Part shown: positions 15,015 to 29,346 of the stretch, piece by piece
Layout of the letters: the number at the start of each line of letters is the position of its first letter
Position numbering within the stretch: the first letter of the stretch is position 1
Source: Solirubrobacterales bacterium 67-14
GTDB lineage: Bacteria; Actinomycetota; Thermoleophilia; Solirubrobacterales; 70-9
Assembly (NCBI GenBank): GCA_001897355.1
Contig: MKST01000007.1
Coordinates: forward strand, 310,228 to 374,227
DNA length: 64,000 nt
Reading direction: 5' to 3'
Notes under the pieces: generated by a model
Seen by the model: the letters and a program-made list of their open reading frames with translations, nothing else
Database searches by the model: none
Told to the model about the DNA's origin: nothing
Program-made: the position numbers and the translations under genes

Positions 15015-17186
15015 TCAACCCTGGTCGCGGCCCGGAATGAAATCGTCGCTGGGATCCAGCCGCGAGCAGAGGGCCGGGTCCATCGGCCCTTTCACCTTCC
15101 AGACCCCGAGCCAGGCGAAGGACTGTGAGTAGTAATGCGAGGAGATCCGCTCAAGGGCCGCCGGGTCGTTGGCCGCCCAACCGAACTCCGGCGAGTCCTT
15201 GGGCAGGTCGTAATCGTCGAAGTTGAGGTACGGGGCGGTGACCAGATAGTCCGGGTCGGCCGCGTTGACCGCGCGGGCAAACTCCTCGCAGGTCCCGATC
15301 GCGTCGAAGCCACCGTGGGGCGCGTCGCGGCCGAGATAGACCACCTCGTTCGAGAGGTCCGGGCCCCAGAACCCGTACTGCTTGAAACCGGCCATCGTGC
15401 CGGCCAGGGCGATCTTCGAGTCGGTGATGCCCTCCGCCCAACGGTAGGGGCCGGTCAGCCCGGACCCTTCGGCCAGCTCGAAGTCCTGGTAGCGGTTCTC
15501 GAAGTAGCTCCTCTGGATCGGCCAGGCGAAGACGGCGAAGACGACCAGCGCCAGTCCCAGCCCGACCGCCAGGGGTGGGAGACCGAGGCGGCGCGAGAGG
15601 CGCTCCCTGAGCAGCCAGAAGGCGAAGGGCAGGGCGACGAAGAGCAGGGCCAGGGCGAGGCCGAAATTCCGGCCCGGGGCTGAAAGTACCGGGTCGGTGG
15701 AACTGGTGCCGACGAAGAGGACGACCAGGAGGAGGCCGAGGACGACCCGGCGCCAGCCACGGTCGAACCAGGAGGCGAGCGGGACCAGGACCACCGCCAG
15801 GCCGAGCGCCGGGACCAGGAAGCGCAGGTTGATCGCGAAGGCGCTCGGGTCACCTTCCGGCCCGGCGGCGCTGAGCGGGGTGAACAGGTAGGCGACGATC
15901 GCCAGCAACGCGACCGCGCCGTGGGCACGGGTCAGGCGGCCGTGGGCGGTGAGCATGACCAGGACCAGGCCACCGACCACCAGGGCGAAGAGCAGGGGCC
16001 AGACGTGGCCGAAGCCCTGGTCGAGGCCCGGCACGAAGTAGTCGCTCCAGATGCCGCGGTCGGTCAGATAGTGGGCGACCGAGAAGTCGGGGCGACCAAC
16101 CTGCAGCCGATCCGGCGAGGGCAGTTCGATCGGACCGACCCGGGTGATCTGCGGCAGCGGGTTGCCGGCCGCGACCAGGTTCCTCAGGTACCACCAGCCG
16201 CCGCCGGCAAAGGCGGCGGCCAGCCAGACCCCGGTGGCTCGGAGCCGGCGACCGGGCACCGTCGCGTAGACCACCGCGCAGGTGACCAGGAAAGCCGGGG
16301 CCAGGGCGGTCACCTTGGTCCCGGCGGCCAGCCCGACCGCGAGGCCGGCGGCGGCCATCACCCAGTCGGGCCCGACCCGGCCGGGCGGGTCGGGCTTCCC
16401 GGCCGAACGGTTCAGCATGATCGCCACCGCGGCGAGGACCAGGGCGGCCGCCATCACGTCGTTCTTGCCGGTGCCCGGCTCGCGGACGACCAGGGTGTGG
16501 ATGGCCATCAGGACCGCGACCCCGAGCATGGTCAGGTGGGGACGGCCGTAAGGCCGCCCGACGCACCAGCCGGCCAGCAGGCCGAGACCCAGCCAGCCCA
16601 GATTGATGAAGACAGAGACGAAGTCACGGCCGGTCAGGACCATCCCGACGGCGTGGATCAGCTCCGAGTTCTGCGGGTAGAACCAGTTGGTGAAGACGGT
16701 CTCCGGGTGGAAGAAGCCGGTGACCGAGCCGGTCCGGGCGATCTCGGCCGCGAACGGCATGTGGTACCAGACCGAATCGAAGTTGGTGATGCCGTGGTCG
16801 AGGTTGTAGGAGGTGAAGGCACCCCACTGGGCGAAGACCGCGAAAGCGGCCAGGAAGGCCAGCGCCTGGGCTCCGGTGGAAACGGCCGGAGCCGGAGGGA
16901 CCGGGTCACCCTTGCCGGCCGGGCGGGGCGCCAGCCACAGCCAACTCGCCAAGGCGGCCAACCCGAGCAGGATGACCAGCGGGAAGACGTCCAGCCAGCC
17001 GAACAGCCCGAGCAGTTCGGAGGCCAGCAGGAGCAGGCCGACCGCCGTGACGGCCTCGACCAGCCGGGCTGGGGAGCCGTCCCAGCCGGGTACCAGCCGG
17101 GATCGCAGCCGGAAGGCGGTGAACCCGGTGAACGCCGCCACCAGCGTGAGGTGGACCAGGCCAGAGGTGAAGTCAGCGAAGCTCAA
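15015..17186 (-). CDS. Large polytopic membrane protein, GT-C glycosyltransferase-like
   Basis: A 723-residue protein with a dozen or more hydrophobic helices and a soluble C-terminal domain of about 150 residues. The loop after the early helices (ITNFDSVWYHMPFAAEIARTG) carries an acidic residue and aromatic/His pattern reminiscent of GT-C enzymes such as GT39/PMT and ArnT. FFHPETVFTNWFYPQNSEL in the next loop fits this. It would use polyprenyl-phosphate sugars at the outer face of the membrane. The TTG start lies 21 nt after ftsB. The assignment rests on topology and a few motifs only. Confidence 0.6.
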   Translation of the reverse strand: MSFADFTSGLVHLTLVAAFTGFTAFRLRSRLVPGWDGSPARLVEAVTAVGLLLLASELLGLFGWLDVFPLVILLGLAALASWLWLAPRPAGKGDPVPPAPAVSTGAQALAFLAAFAVFAQWGAFTSYNLDHGITNFDSVWYHMPFAAEIARTGSVTGFFHPETVFTNWFYPQNSELIHAVGMVLTGRDFVSVFINLGWLGLGLLAGWCVGRPYGRPHLTMLGVAVLMAIHTLVVREPGTGKNDVMAAALVLAAVAIMLNRSAGKPDPPGRVGPDWVMAAAGLAVGLAAGTKVTALAPAFLVTCAVVYATVPGRRLRATGVWLAAAFAGGGWWYLRNLVAAGNPLPQITRVGPIELPSPDRLQVGRPDFSVAHYLTDRGIWSDYFVPGLDQGFGHVWPLLFALVVGGLVLVMLTAHGRLTRAHGAVALLAIVAYLFTPLSAAGPEGDPSAFAINLRFLVPALGLAVVLVPLASWFDRGWRRVVLGLLLVVLFVGTSSTDPVLSAPGRNFGLALALLFVALPFAFWLLRERLSRRLGLPPLAVGLGLALVVFAVFAWPIQRSYFENRYQDFELAEGSGLTGPYRWAEGITDSKIALAGTMAGFKQYGFWGPDLSNEVVYLGRDAPHGGFDAIGTCEEFARAVNAADPDYLVTAPYLNFDDYDLPKDSPEFGWAANDPAALERISSHYYSQSFAWLGVWKVKGPMDPALCSRLDPSDDFIPGRDQG

Positions 17187-17207
17187 ACGAGGCCCCCGCC
17201 GACACGG

Positions 17208-17573
17208 CTACTTGACGCCGTTCACGACCCAGGCTTCTTCGTCGGGCTTGATCATGCCCTGACGACGGGCCTCGCGCTGCAGGGTGGTTTCGCTGCGGGC
17301 CTTTTTTACCTGCCGTTCCAGCATCGCGTTCTCGGCCTGGGCTTCGTGAAGCCGAACCTTGGCCTGCCCGGCCAGCCGGTAGGTGTGGACCGCGTTCCAG
17401 ATCGGCTTGGCCATCGCCGCGACCAGCAGCACGATCACGATCGCGAAGACGATGCGTCCGAAACGGTCCCACTGGATCCGGCCGGCGCCGGGCCGACCGG
17501 CATTCCGCCTCGCGGCCGGCCGCCGCCGCGGCGTCCGGCGGGCACCGGCGTAGCTTTGCGCGCGTGCTGACAC
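17208..17573 (-). CDS. ftsB: Septum formation initiator (FtsB/DivIC-like)
   Basis: A 121-residue division protein. The N-terminus is Arg-rich and cytosolic, one membrane helix follows (IVFAIVIVLLVAAMAKPIW), then a periplasm-side coiled coil (AQAENAMLERQVKKARSETTLQ). FtsB/DivIC joins FtsL and FtsQ to activate septal wall synthesis. It starts with GTG 33 nt after eno, the position this gene takes in many actinobacteria, which supports the call. Confidence 0.85.
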   Translation of the reverse strand: MSARAQSYAGARRTPRRRPAARRNAGRPGAGRIQWDRFGRIVFAIVIVLLVAAMAKPIWNAVHTYRLAGQAKVRLHEAQAENAMLERQVKKARSETTLQREARRQGMIKPDEEAWVVNGVK

Positions 17574-17606
17574 GTCCGACCCTTCTAGGCCGGACGGTCA
17601 AACCCT

Positions 17607-19563
<1,957 letters not shown>

Positions 19564-19570
19564 CTGTGCC

Positions 19571-20848
19571 TTACTGACCGGCCGCGGCGCCGAGCTGGCT
19601 CAGATCGACCCCGCCGGCACCCGTCGCGCCGGTGTCGGCATTCGCGTCGGAAGGCTGAACCGGCCGCTGCGGCAGGCTCTGGGTCTGGCCGAGCAAGGCG
19701 CTGGCGGAGGCGTTGCCACCCGGCGTCATCGGCTTCGGCAGAGCGATCGGAGCCGGGCAGGCCAGGTCCGCGTTCTTGCCGGCGCCGGGCTTGTAGCACT
19801 TCGGGTCCGCCGCATCGAGGCGACCATCGCCCTCGTAGTTGTCGCAGCGCGAAACCACGTAGTCATCCGAGCAGAAGGTGCGTGAGCGCCACTTCGAGTT
19901 GTAGTCGGCCACGAAATCGCTCATCGCCTGCTGCTGCAGGGTCGGCAGCAGCTGCTGCGTGATCTGGTCGCGGACGTCGTCGAGCGACTTGGTCTCCTTG
20001 GGGGTGACCTTGGTCACCCGGAAGACGTAGTACTGCTTGCCCGCCTCGATCGGCCCTTCGATCGTGCCGGCGTCGGCCTTCATGATGTCGGCTCCGGCCG
20101 GGTCGGGGAAGGCACCGTCGGTGGCGACCGTCTTGCCACCCTCGGCCTTGCTGGAGTGGACCGAAAGCTTCTTCGCGACCTTGGCGAAATCTTCATCGGA
20201 GGGGTCGTCACCCAGTTCCTTGACCGCCTTCTCGGCGTCGGCCTTCTTGTCGGTGACGATCAGGCGGATGTCACGGGTCTCGGGAGTGGTGAAGCTCTCC
20301 TTCGAGGACTCGTAGTAATCCTCGATCTCCGAGTCCGGGACCGTGGTGACCGACTTCTGGATCTGGTCCTGGATCTTGCGGCTGAGCACCTGGAGCTTGA
20401 CCCGGGCCGTGACGTCCTCAGTGCTGAAGCCGCTGGTCTTGAGGAAGTCCTGGAAGGCCTTCTCGGTCTTGAACTGTTGCTTCTTGATGGTCGCCAGCTC
20501 GGCCGCGACCTCGCGCTGGGTCGCGGTGACGCCCATGTCGGCCGCCTGACCGGTCAGCCAAGCCTGGTCGAGCAGGTCGTTGATCGCCGCTTCCTTGACC
20601 TGGTCGTACTGCGCATCGCCGGCCTTGGGCGCGGTCTTGAGGCCACCGCCCTTCCAGGTCTGCAGGAACGCACGCTTGTACTGATCCTCGGTGATGTTGC
20701 CCTTGCCGTCCGGCACGTCATGGACGGTGATGATGTCGCCACTGTCGACGCCGGGCTTGGAAACGCCCTGTGCAATCGCGATGCCCGCGAACAGAACCAC
20801 CAGGATGGCCCCGAAAACAATCAAACCGAACTTGCGTGCGCCGCTCAT
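19571..20848 (-). CDS. SurA/PrsA-like peptidyl-prolyl isomerase, exported foldase
   Basis: A 425-residue protein. A signal/anchor helix (FGLIVFGAILVVLFAGIAIA) leads to a SurA-N type helical chaperone domain with a conserved-looking AAINDLLDQAWLTGQAADMGV segment. A parvulin-like rotamase core follows (about 185-300; RDIRLIVTDKKADAEKAV, DEDFAKVAKKLSVHSSK, YYVFRVTKVTP). The tail beyond 340 is Cys-containing and Pro/Ala-rich. It is expected to fold proteins outside the membrane. It sits between mfd and mazG, the slot often held by a SurA-like lipoprotein gene in related genomes. Confidence 0.85.
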   Translation of the reverse strand: MSGARKFGLIVFGAILVVLFAGIAIAQGVSKPGVDSGDIITVHDVPDGKGNITEDQYKRAFLQTWKGGGLKTAPKAGDAQYDQVKEAAINDLLDQAWLTGQAADMGVTATQREVAAELATIKKQQFKTEKAFQDFLKTSGFSTEDVTARVKLQVLSRKIQDQIQKSVTTVPDSEIEDYYESSKESFTTPETRDIRLIVTDKKADAEKAVKELGDDPSDEDFAKVAKKLSVHSSKAEGGKTVATDGAFPDPAGADIMKADAGTIEGPIEAGKQYYVFRVTKVTPKETKSLDDVRDQITQQLLPTLQQQAMSDFVADYNSKWRSRTFCSDDYVVSRCDNYEGDGRLDAADPKCYKPGAGKNADLACPAPIALPKPMTPGGNASASALLGQTQSLPQRPVQPSDANADTGATGAGGVDLSQLGAAAGQ

Positions 20849-20891
20849 GCAGTGACTCCTCCTCGAAAGGTCTTGTGGCTAACCGCGAAAA

Positions 20892-24272
<3,381 letters not shown>

Positions 24273-24292
24273 CAATCAAACAACAAATCCGG

Positions 24293-24327
24293 GGGCGATC
24301 ACCCACCGATTACGTGAGTGATCGCCC
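24293..24327 (-). promoter_or_regulatory. Hairpin in the mfd leader region
   Basis: GGGCGATCAC (24293-24302) pairs perfectly with GTGATCGCCC (24318-24327) around a 15-nt loop, 20 nt before the mfd ATG. It could be the terminator of the upstream oxidase gene or a leader structure. No strong T run follows on the mfd strand. Confidence 0.5.
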
Positions 24328-24339
24328 TTGGAACCCCTC

Positions 24340-24358
24340 GGTGTACGTAACGTACACC
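24340..24358. promoter_or_regulatory. 19-bp perfect palindrome upstream of mfd, putative operator
   Basis: GGTGTACGTAACGTACACC is a perfect dyad of 9-bp arms around one base, the form of a dimeric repressor site (TetR or GntR type). The cognate protein is unknown. 24359-24397 holds nothing else. Confidence 0.5.
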
Positions 24359-24397
24359 ATAGGTGCTGTTCTGCGTGGTTGCCCCGCCGGGCTGCTG

Positions 24398-25696
24398 TCA
24401 GCCGGGGATGGGTGCCGCGGCCGGAGCCTGGGCGGTTTCGTCGGCGACGCTGGCGGTGCGGGAAATCGGGTGGGGGTGGTCGATCACGCAGTCCGGGTCG
24501 ATCGCCTCGTAGAGGTCGGCCAGGCGGTCGATCGTCTCCTGCCGGTAGGCGGTCCGGCGACCGGTCCTCCTCGGCATGAAGTTGAAGTAGGTCCGGCCCC
24601 GTCCGTAGTCGGAGAGGATGTCCACGGCATGGGCCATCGCCGGGACGGCCTCCATCGGGCCGAGCACGAATAGCGAGAACTCACCGTCGATCCGGTCCAT
24701 CGCCCCACCGAGGTTCGAGGGCCGGCCCAGAGCGCCGCCGAGGTGACGCAGCTCGACCATCATCGCGCCGCAGCCACCTTCCGGCTGGGCGAACTCGGCG
24801 ACCAGCTGGCAGGCTTCGGCCGGGAGCTGGTCCAGCAGCACGTGCTCATAGGCATGCGGCGCCTCTTCGGGGTCGATCTCGGGGTCGGAGTACTCCTTCA
24901 TGAAGGCCTCCGGATCGGTGTCGCGGACGGTGTTCAAGACCGGCTGGAGGTCGGTCAAGGGAGCCAGCACGGCCTGCAGGTCGTCTTCCTCACGGGGCGC
25001 GGTCACCACGACCACCGTCAGGGCCGGACCCTCAGGCACTTGGACCAGGCGAACCGCGGAGGTGACGTCTTCGGGCAGGTTGGTGGTCCAGGCCGACCAG
25101 GCCTTGAGCACGCGATCCGCGTCCTCGATGCCCCAGCCGAGCACGCCGCCGGCCATCCGCGGCATCGGAGTCAGATTGAGCTCGAGGCTGGTGACCACGC
25201 CGAAGCCGCCCCCGCCACCACGCAGAGCCCAGAAAAGATCGGGGTCGGAATGCGCGTCGATCCGGCGGATGTGGCCGTCCAGCGTGACCAGTTCCGCGGC
25301 CCGGATCGCGCTGCTGCCGAGCCCGAGGTGGCGCGACATGAAGCCGATGCCCCCGCCCATCATGTAGCCCGTCACGCCGACCGAGCTGGCCGACCCGCAG
25401 GGCGCCGTCAGGCCGTGGAGGTTGGCGGCCGCGAGCAGGTCGCTCCACCGAGTGGCGCCGCCGATCCGCGCGACCCTGGTCACGGGATCCACTTCGACGC
25501 CGTCGAAGGCACTCATGTCGAGCAGGATCCGCTCGGAGGTGTCACCGATCGGGGGGATGCCGTGGCCGGTCGAGAAAACCACGACCTTGCGGCCGGTCTG
25601 GCGGGCGTCGGCGAGCGCGGAGGCCACTTCTTGAGGGGTTTTCGGCGCCATGCGGGCCGCCGCGGGCAGGAGGTTTATGAGCGAAGTCGTTGACAT
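24398..25696 (-). CDS. FAD-linked oxidase, berberine-bridge-enzyme (BBE) type
   Basis: A 432-residue flavoprotein oxidase. The PCMH FAD domain has H45 in STGHGIPP, the residue that normally carries covalent FAD, plus GVTGYMMGGGIGFMSRHLGL. The Cys that forms the second covalent bond in bicovalent members is replaced at the usual position (GSASSVG), so FAD is probably held by His alone. The C-terminus has the BBE block (YFNFMPRRTG and DPDCVIDHPHPIS). Such enzymes oxidise sugars, alcohols or alkaloid-like metabolites with oxygen. It is divergent from the first AfsR-like regulator with 62 bp between starts. Confidence 0.87.
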   Translation of the reverse strand: MSTTSLINLLPAAARMAPKTPQEVASALADARQTGRKVVVFSTGHGIPPIGDTSERILLDMSAFDGVEVDPVTRVARIGGATRWSDLLAAANLHGLTAPCGSASSVGVTGYMMGGGIGFMSRHLGLGSSAIRAAELVTLDGHIRRIDAHSDPDLFWALRGGGGGFGVVTSLELNLTPMPRMAGGVLGWGIEDADRVLKAWSAWTTNLPEDVTSAVRLVQVPEGPALTVVVVTAPREEDDLQAVLAPLTDLQPVLNTVRDTDPEAFMKEYSDPEIDPEEAPHAYEHVLLDQLPAEACQLVAEFAQPEGGCGAMMVELRHLGGALGRPSNLGGAMDRIDGEFSLFVLGPMEAVPAMAHAVDILSDYGRGRTYFNFMPRRTGRRTAYRQETIDRLADLYEAIDPDCVIDHPHPISRTASVADETAQAPAAAPIPG

Positions 25697-25758
25697 GGCT
25701 GGCAGAATCCCGGGGGTACCTTGCTCGCGGATTGCGGCGAAATGACAGGCACCTTGCG

Positions 25759-28700
25759 ATGACCGAAACCGGGGATACGACCTCGGCAACCCCGGCTGAC
25801 CCCCGGATCACGCTCTGCGGGCGGTTGACCGTGAGCTGGGACGGCAATGAAGTCGGGGAATCCCTGCCCGGACGCCAGGGCCGTCTTCTCTTCGCCTACC
25901 TGACCCTGAACCGGAACCGGCCGGTCCGGCGGGATGAACTGGTCGAGGCGCTTTGGGCGGACGAGGGGCTGCCGAGCGGCGGTGAATCGCTGCTCGCGCC
26001 GCCGCTTTCCCGGCTCCGCAAGGTGCTGGGCCCGGGACGGCTGGAAGGCCGTTCGGAACTGAGCCTGGTGCTCGGCGACGACGCGTGGATCGACTGGGAA
26101 GCCGCCCAGGAAGGAATCGAGAAGGCCCGTCAGGCCGAGGTGGAGGGCGAGTTCAGGGCGGCGTTCACCGAAGCGGTGGAGGCGGAGAGGATCCTCTCCG
26201 GTGGCCTGCTCCCCGGCCTCGAATCCGGGTGGATCGACGAGTACCGCAACCAGCTCGAGGATCTGCGGCTGCAGGCTCTCGAGGCGATCGCGCGGGCCGG
26301 TGGCCGGCTGGGCGAAGCCGAGAGGGCCCGCGGCGAACGGTCGGCCCGCATCGCGATCGAGGCGGCACCGTTCCGGGAGTCGTCCCGCACCGCCCTGATC
26401 GAGGTCATGGAAGCCCAGGGCAACATCGCCGAAGCGCTGCGGGCCTACGAAGATTTCCGGGTGCTGCTGCGGGATGAGCTCGGCACCTTCCCCGCCCCGG
26501 AGCTGAACCAGATCCACGAGCGACTGCTGAACGCCCACGAGAACGGCGGCCCCGCGTCCGTCCGGCCGGCCGTGACCGGCGAAGAAGCCGAGTCCTCGGC
26601 GGAGGTACCGGCCGAACGGCTCGCCACCCCGGACCAGATCGGCCGCCTGATCGACCCCCGGATCGCCGAGATCGGACTGGTCGGCCGGGATCAGATCCTG
26701 CGGCAGTTGAACGAAGAGCTCGACCTGGCGGTGGCCGGCGACTTGCGGATCGCGCTGCTGGCTGGCGAGGGCGGGATCGGCAAGACCCGGATCGCGGCCG
26801 AGCTGGCGGCCGGCCGGGACGACGTCACGGTGCTCTTCGGCCGTTCTGAGGCGGACGAGATAAACCCCTTCCGGATCTGGTCCGGACTGCTGCGCTCGGC
26901 GATGCGCCAGGCCGGGGACATCCCGCCGGCCGAGATTGTCGGCGGCGACGGGCCGACCCTGGCCCGGATCCTGCCGGAACTGGTTCGCAGCATGGAGCTG
27001 CCACCACCCGGCCCGGCCGGTGACCTCGAATCCGAACGCCGCGCCCTGTTCGGCGCGGTGATGCGGATGATCGGCCGGCTCACCGCCCGCAAGCCGATGC
27101 TGATCGTGCTCGACGACCTGCACTGGGCCGACCGTTCGACCCTGATGCTGCTGGCCAGCCTGGCCGGCGACAACCCGCCTGGCGGAGTGCTGGCCCTCGG
27201 CATCTACCGCGACACCGAACTGCCGGAGGACAGCCTCCTGCCGGAGACGCTGATCAACCTCCAACGGCGACTGCCGACCCTGAAGCTCGAGGTCGAGGCG
27301 CTGGAGAAGGATGACGTCGACCAGTTGGTCGGCGATCGGCTCGAATCGAACCTGGCCGCCTCGCTCCACGACCAGACCGGCGGCAACCCTTTCCTGATCG
27401 AACAGCTGGTCCGGCACCTCGAGGAAACCGGGATCGATGACCCGGGCGACATCCCGGCCGAAGTACGCGAGATCGTCTCCCAGCGGGTCAACCACTTGCC
27501 GGAGGGTGGACCGGACCTGCTGCGCCGGGCTGCCCTGATCGGCCGTGAGTTCGACCTCTCGATCCTGATGGCCACGACCAGTTGGGACGAAGACGAGGTG
27601 ATCGACCTGCTTGACGAGGCGGTCACCGCCGGGCTGCTCGACGAATCCCCCACCGTGCCCGGCCGCTACTCGTTCGTCCATGCCCTGCTGCGCAGCACCC
27701 TGGAGGAGGAGCTGGGACTGACCCGCCGGGCGATGACCCACCGTGACATCGGCGAGGCGATCGAACGACAGACCAGCAGCCGGCCCGAACGCCGGGTCGG
27801 CGAGAAGGCCTGGCATTTCGCCCAGGCGGGACCGGCCGAGGCCGACCGGGCGGTGCATTGGGCCACCCAGGCGGCCGAGCAGGCCGAGGGCCGGCTCGCC
27901 TACGACGAAGCAGTCGATTTCTACGAGGGTGCGATCGACGCCGCGCGGGCCGACGAACCGGTCGACCTCGGCCTGCTGGCCAGGCTGCTGCTAAGCCAGG
28001 CCAAGGCGAAGTGGAAGAACGGCGCCCTGCAGGAGGCCGGTGACACGTTCCTCGAAGCGGCCAAGGCCGCCCGCGATTCCGGCCTGCCGGAATTGGCCGC
28101 GGAGGCCGCGATCGGCAGCCGTTGGGGCGGCTGGGATGCCTTCGACGCCGACATGGCGGAGCAGCTGATGTTGATGCGACAGGCGCTGGACAGCCTGCCG
28201 CCGACCGACAGCCCGCTGCGGGCCGAGCTGATGGCGATGCTGGCCCACGGGCTCTACTACGGCAGCGGCAAGGCGGCGGAAGCCCGCGAGCTCGCCGGCC
28301 GGGCAATCGACATGATCGGGCGGATGGACGCGCCCGAGGCCGAGTTCGCGGTGGTCCAGGGGTCCGCTTTCCTGCGTTGGGAACCGCCCAACCGCGACAG
28401 CCGGCTGCCCGCCTCGGAACGGATGATGGAGTTGGCCGAGCAGCTCGACGACCCCGAACTGGTCGGCCAGGCGCTCGTTTCCCGGTCGCTTTCGCTGATC
28501 AACCTCGGCCGCGGGGCGGAAGCGGAAGCCGATCGCAGCCGCCACTACGCGATGAGCGAGACCCTGCCTCAGATCCGGATGATCTCGAAGGCGATGCGGG
28601 CCTGCTCCTGGTTCCTGACCGGTGACTGGCAGGATGGCGAGGATCTGGTCAGGGAACTCGAAGGTGAGCGGATGCCGCGTGGCGCAGCCCTGCTGCTGGA

Positions 28701-29337
28701 GGACGCACTCCGGTTCATGGTCCGAGCGCAGCAGGGTGCCCTGGCCGAGCACCTGGGCCGGCTCGAGCTGTTCGAGGCGGGGGCGAAGGGCTGGGAGATG
28801 TGGCCGACCTGGCGGCTCGGGCTGTTGCTCGCCAAGGCCCAGGCCGGACAACTCGACGAGGTCCGGAAGAAGGTCGCCGAGATGGGCTATTCCGGCCTCG
28901 ACAACACCAAGGATTTCAACGCCACCCTGCTTCCGTTCTGTGCGGTCGGCAACCTGCTGGCCGGCGAGCTCGCGGACGTCGAAGGGGCAGCCAAGCTGAT
29001 CGAGCTGCTGGGGCCGTACAGCGGCGAGTGGATCATGATCGCTCGGATCGGCTCTACGCTCGGGCCGGTCGACATGCACCTGGGCGAACTCCACCTGCTG
29101 ACCGGCGACCATCGCGAGGCGGCGACCTCGCTGGAACGGGCCTTGGTCAGTTGCGAGGCGATGGACGCGGTGCCATATCTGGCCCGGACCCGGCTCGCCC
29201 TGGCCGCGGCCTTCGAAGAGATGGGCGACCCAGACGGCCGGGAACGGCGCCTCGAGCTGCGACATGAGGGCAAGGAAGTCGCGAAGAGGCTCGACATGCA
29301 GGCGATCCTCAAGCGTCACCTCGCTCCGTTCTTATAG
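25759..29337 (+). CDS. Giant AfsR/SARP-like transcriptional regulator with ATPase (copy 1)
   Basis: A protein of 1192 residues. Order of domains: OmpR-type winged helix (about 10-95; PVRRDELVEALWAD), bacterial transcriptional activator domain BTAD (about 100-255; APFRESSRTALIEVMEAQGN), then an AAA/STAND ATPase with Walker A GEGGIGKT (336-343) and Walker B MLIVLDDLHWADRS (near 448), and a long helical TPR-like half. No LuxR domain closes the protein, separating it from LAL regulators. Such proteins activate metabolite or stress genes after ATP-dependent oligomerisation. Divergence from the flavin oxidase suggests that gene as a target. Copy 2 follows 9 nt after the stop. Confidence 0.88.
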   Translation: MTETGDTTSATPADPRITLCGRLTVSWDGNEVGESLPGRQGRLLFAYLTLNRNRPVRRDELVEALWADEGLPSGGESLLAPPLSRLRKVLGPGRLEGRSELSLVLGDDAWIDWEAAQEGIEKARQAEVEGEFRAAFTEAVEAERILSGGLLPGLESGWIDEYRNQLEDLRLQALEAIARAGGRLGEAERARGERSARIAIEAAPFRESSRTALIEVMEAQGNIAEALRAYEDFRVLLRDELGTFPAPELNQIHERLLNAHENGGPASVRPAVTGEEAESSAEVPAERLATPDQIGRLIDPRIAEIGLVGRDQILRQLNEELDLAVAGDLRIALLAGEGGIGKTRIAAELAAGRDDVTVLFGRSEADEINPFRIWSGLLRSAMRQAGDIPPAEIVGGDGPTLARILPELVRSMELPPPGPAGDLESERRALFGAVMRMIGRLTARKPMLIVLDDLHWADRSTLMLLASLAGDNPPGGVLALGIYRDTELPEDSLLPETLINLQRRLPTLKLEVEALEKDDVDQLVGDRLESNLAASLHDQTGGNPFLIEQLVRHLEETGIDDPGDIPAEVREIVSQRVNHLPEGGPDLLRRAALIGREFDLSILMATTSWDEDEVIDLLDEAVTAGLLDESPTVPGRYSFVHALLRSTLEEELGLTRRAMTHRDIGEAIERQTSSRPERRVGEKAWHFAQAGPAEADRAVHWATQAAEQAEGRLAYDEAVDFYEGAIDAARADEPVDLGLLARLLLSQAKAKWKNGALQEAGDTFLEAAKAARDSGLPELAAEAAIGSRWGGWDAFDADMAEQLMLMRQALDSLPPTDSPLRAELMAMLAHGLYYGSGKAAEARELAGRAIDMIGRMDAPEAEFAVVQGSAFLRWEPPNRDSRLPASERMMELAEQLDDPELVGQALVSRSLSLINLGRGAEAEADRSRHYAMSETLPQIRMISKAMRACSWFLTGDWQDGEDLVRELEGERMPRGAALLLEDALRFMVRAQQGALAEHLGRLELFEAGAKGWEMWPTWRLGLLLAKAQAGQLDEVRKKVAEMGYSGLDNTKDFNATLLPFCAVGNLLAGELADVEGAAKLIELLGPYSGEWIMIARIGSTLGPVDMHLGELHLLTGDHREAATSLERALVSCEAMDAVPYLARTRLALAAAFEEMGDPDGRERRLELRHEGKEVAKRLDMQAILKRHLAPFL

Positions 29338-29346
29338 GTTGCCGCG

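Noticed and set aside
15921-17570. Plus-strand frame of about 550 codons opposite the GT-C-like gene
   Set aside because: It lacks hydrophobic segments or family motifs and spans two well-supported genes, including ftsB, on the other strand.
25675-27858. Long minus-strand frame opposite the first AfsR-like regulator (and a similar one at 29419-31599)
   Set aside because: Both are shadows of strongly GC-biased codons in recognisable ATPase regulators; the composition is typical of antisense frames.
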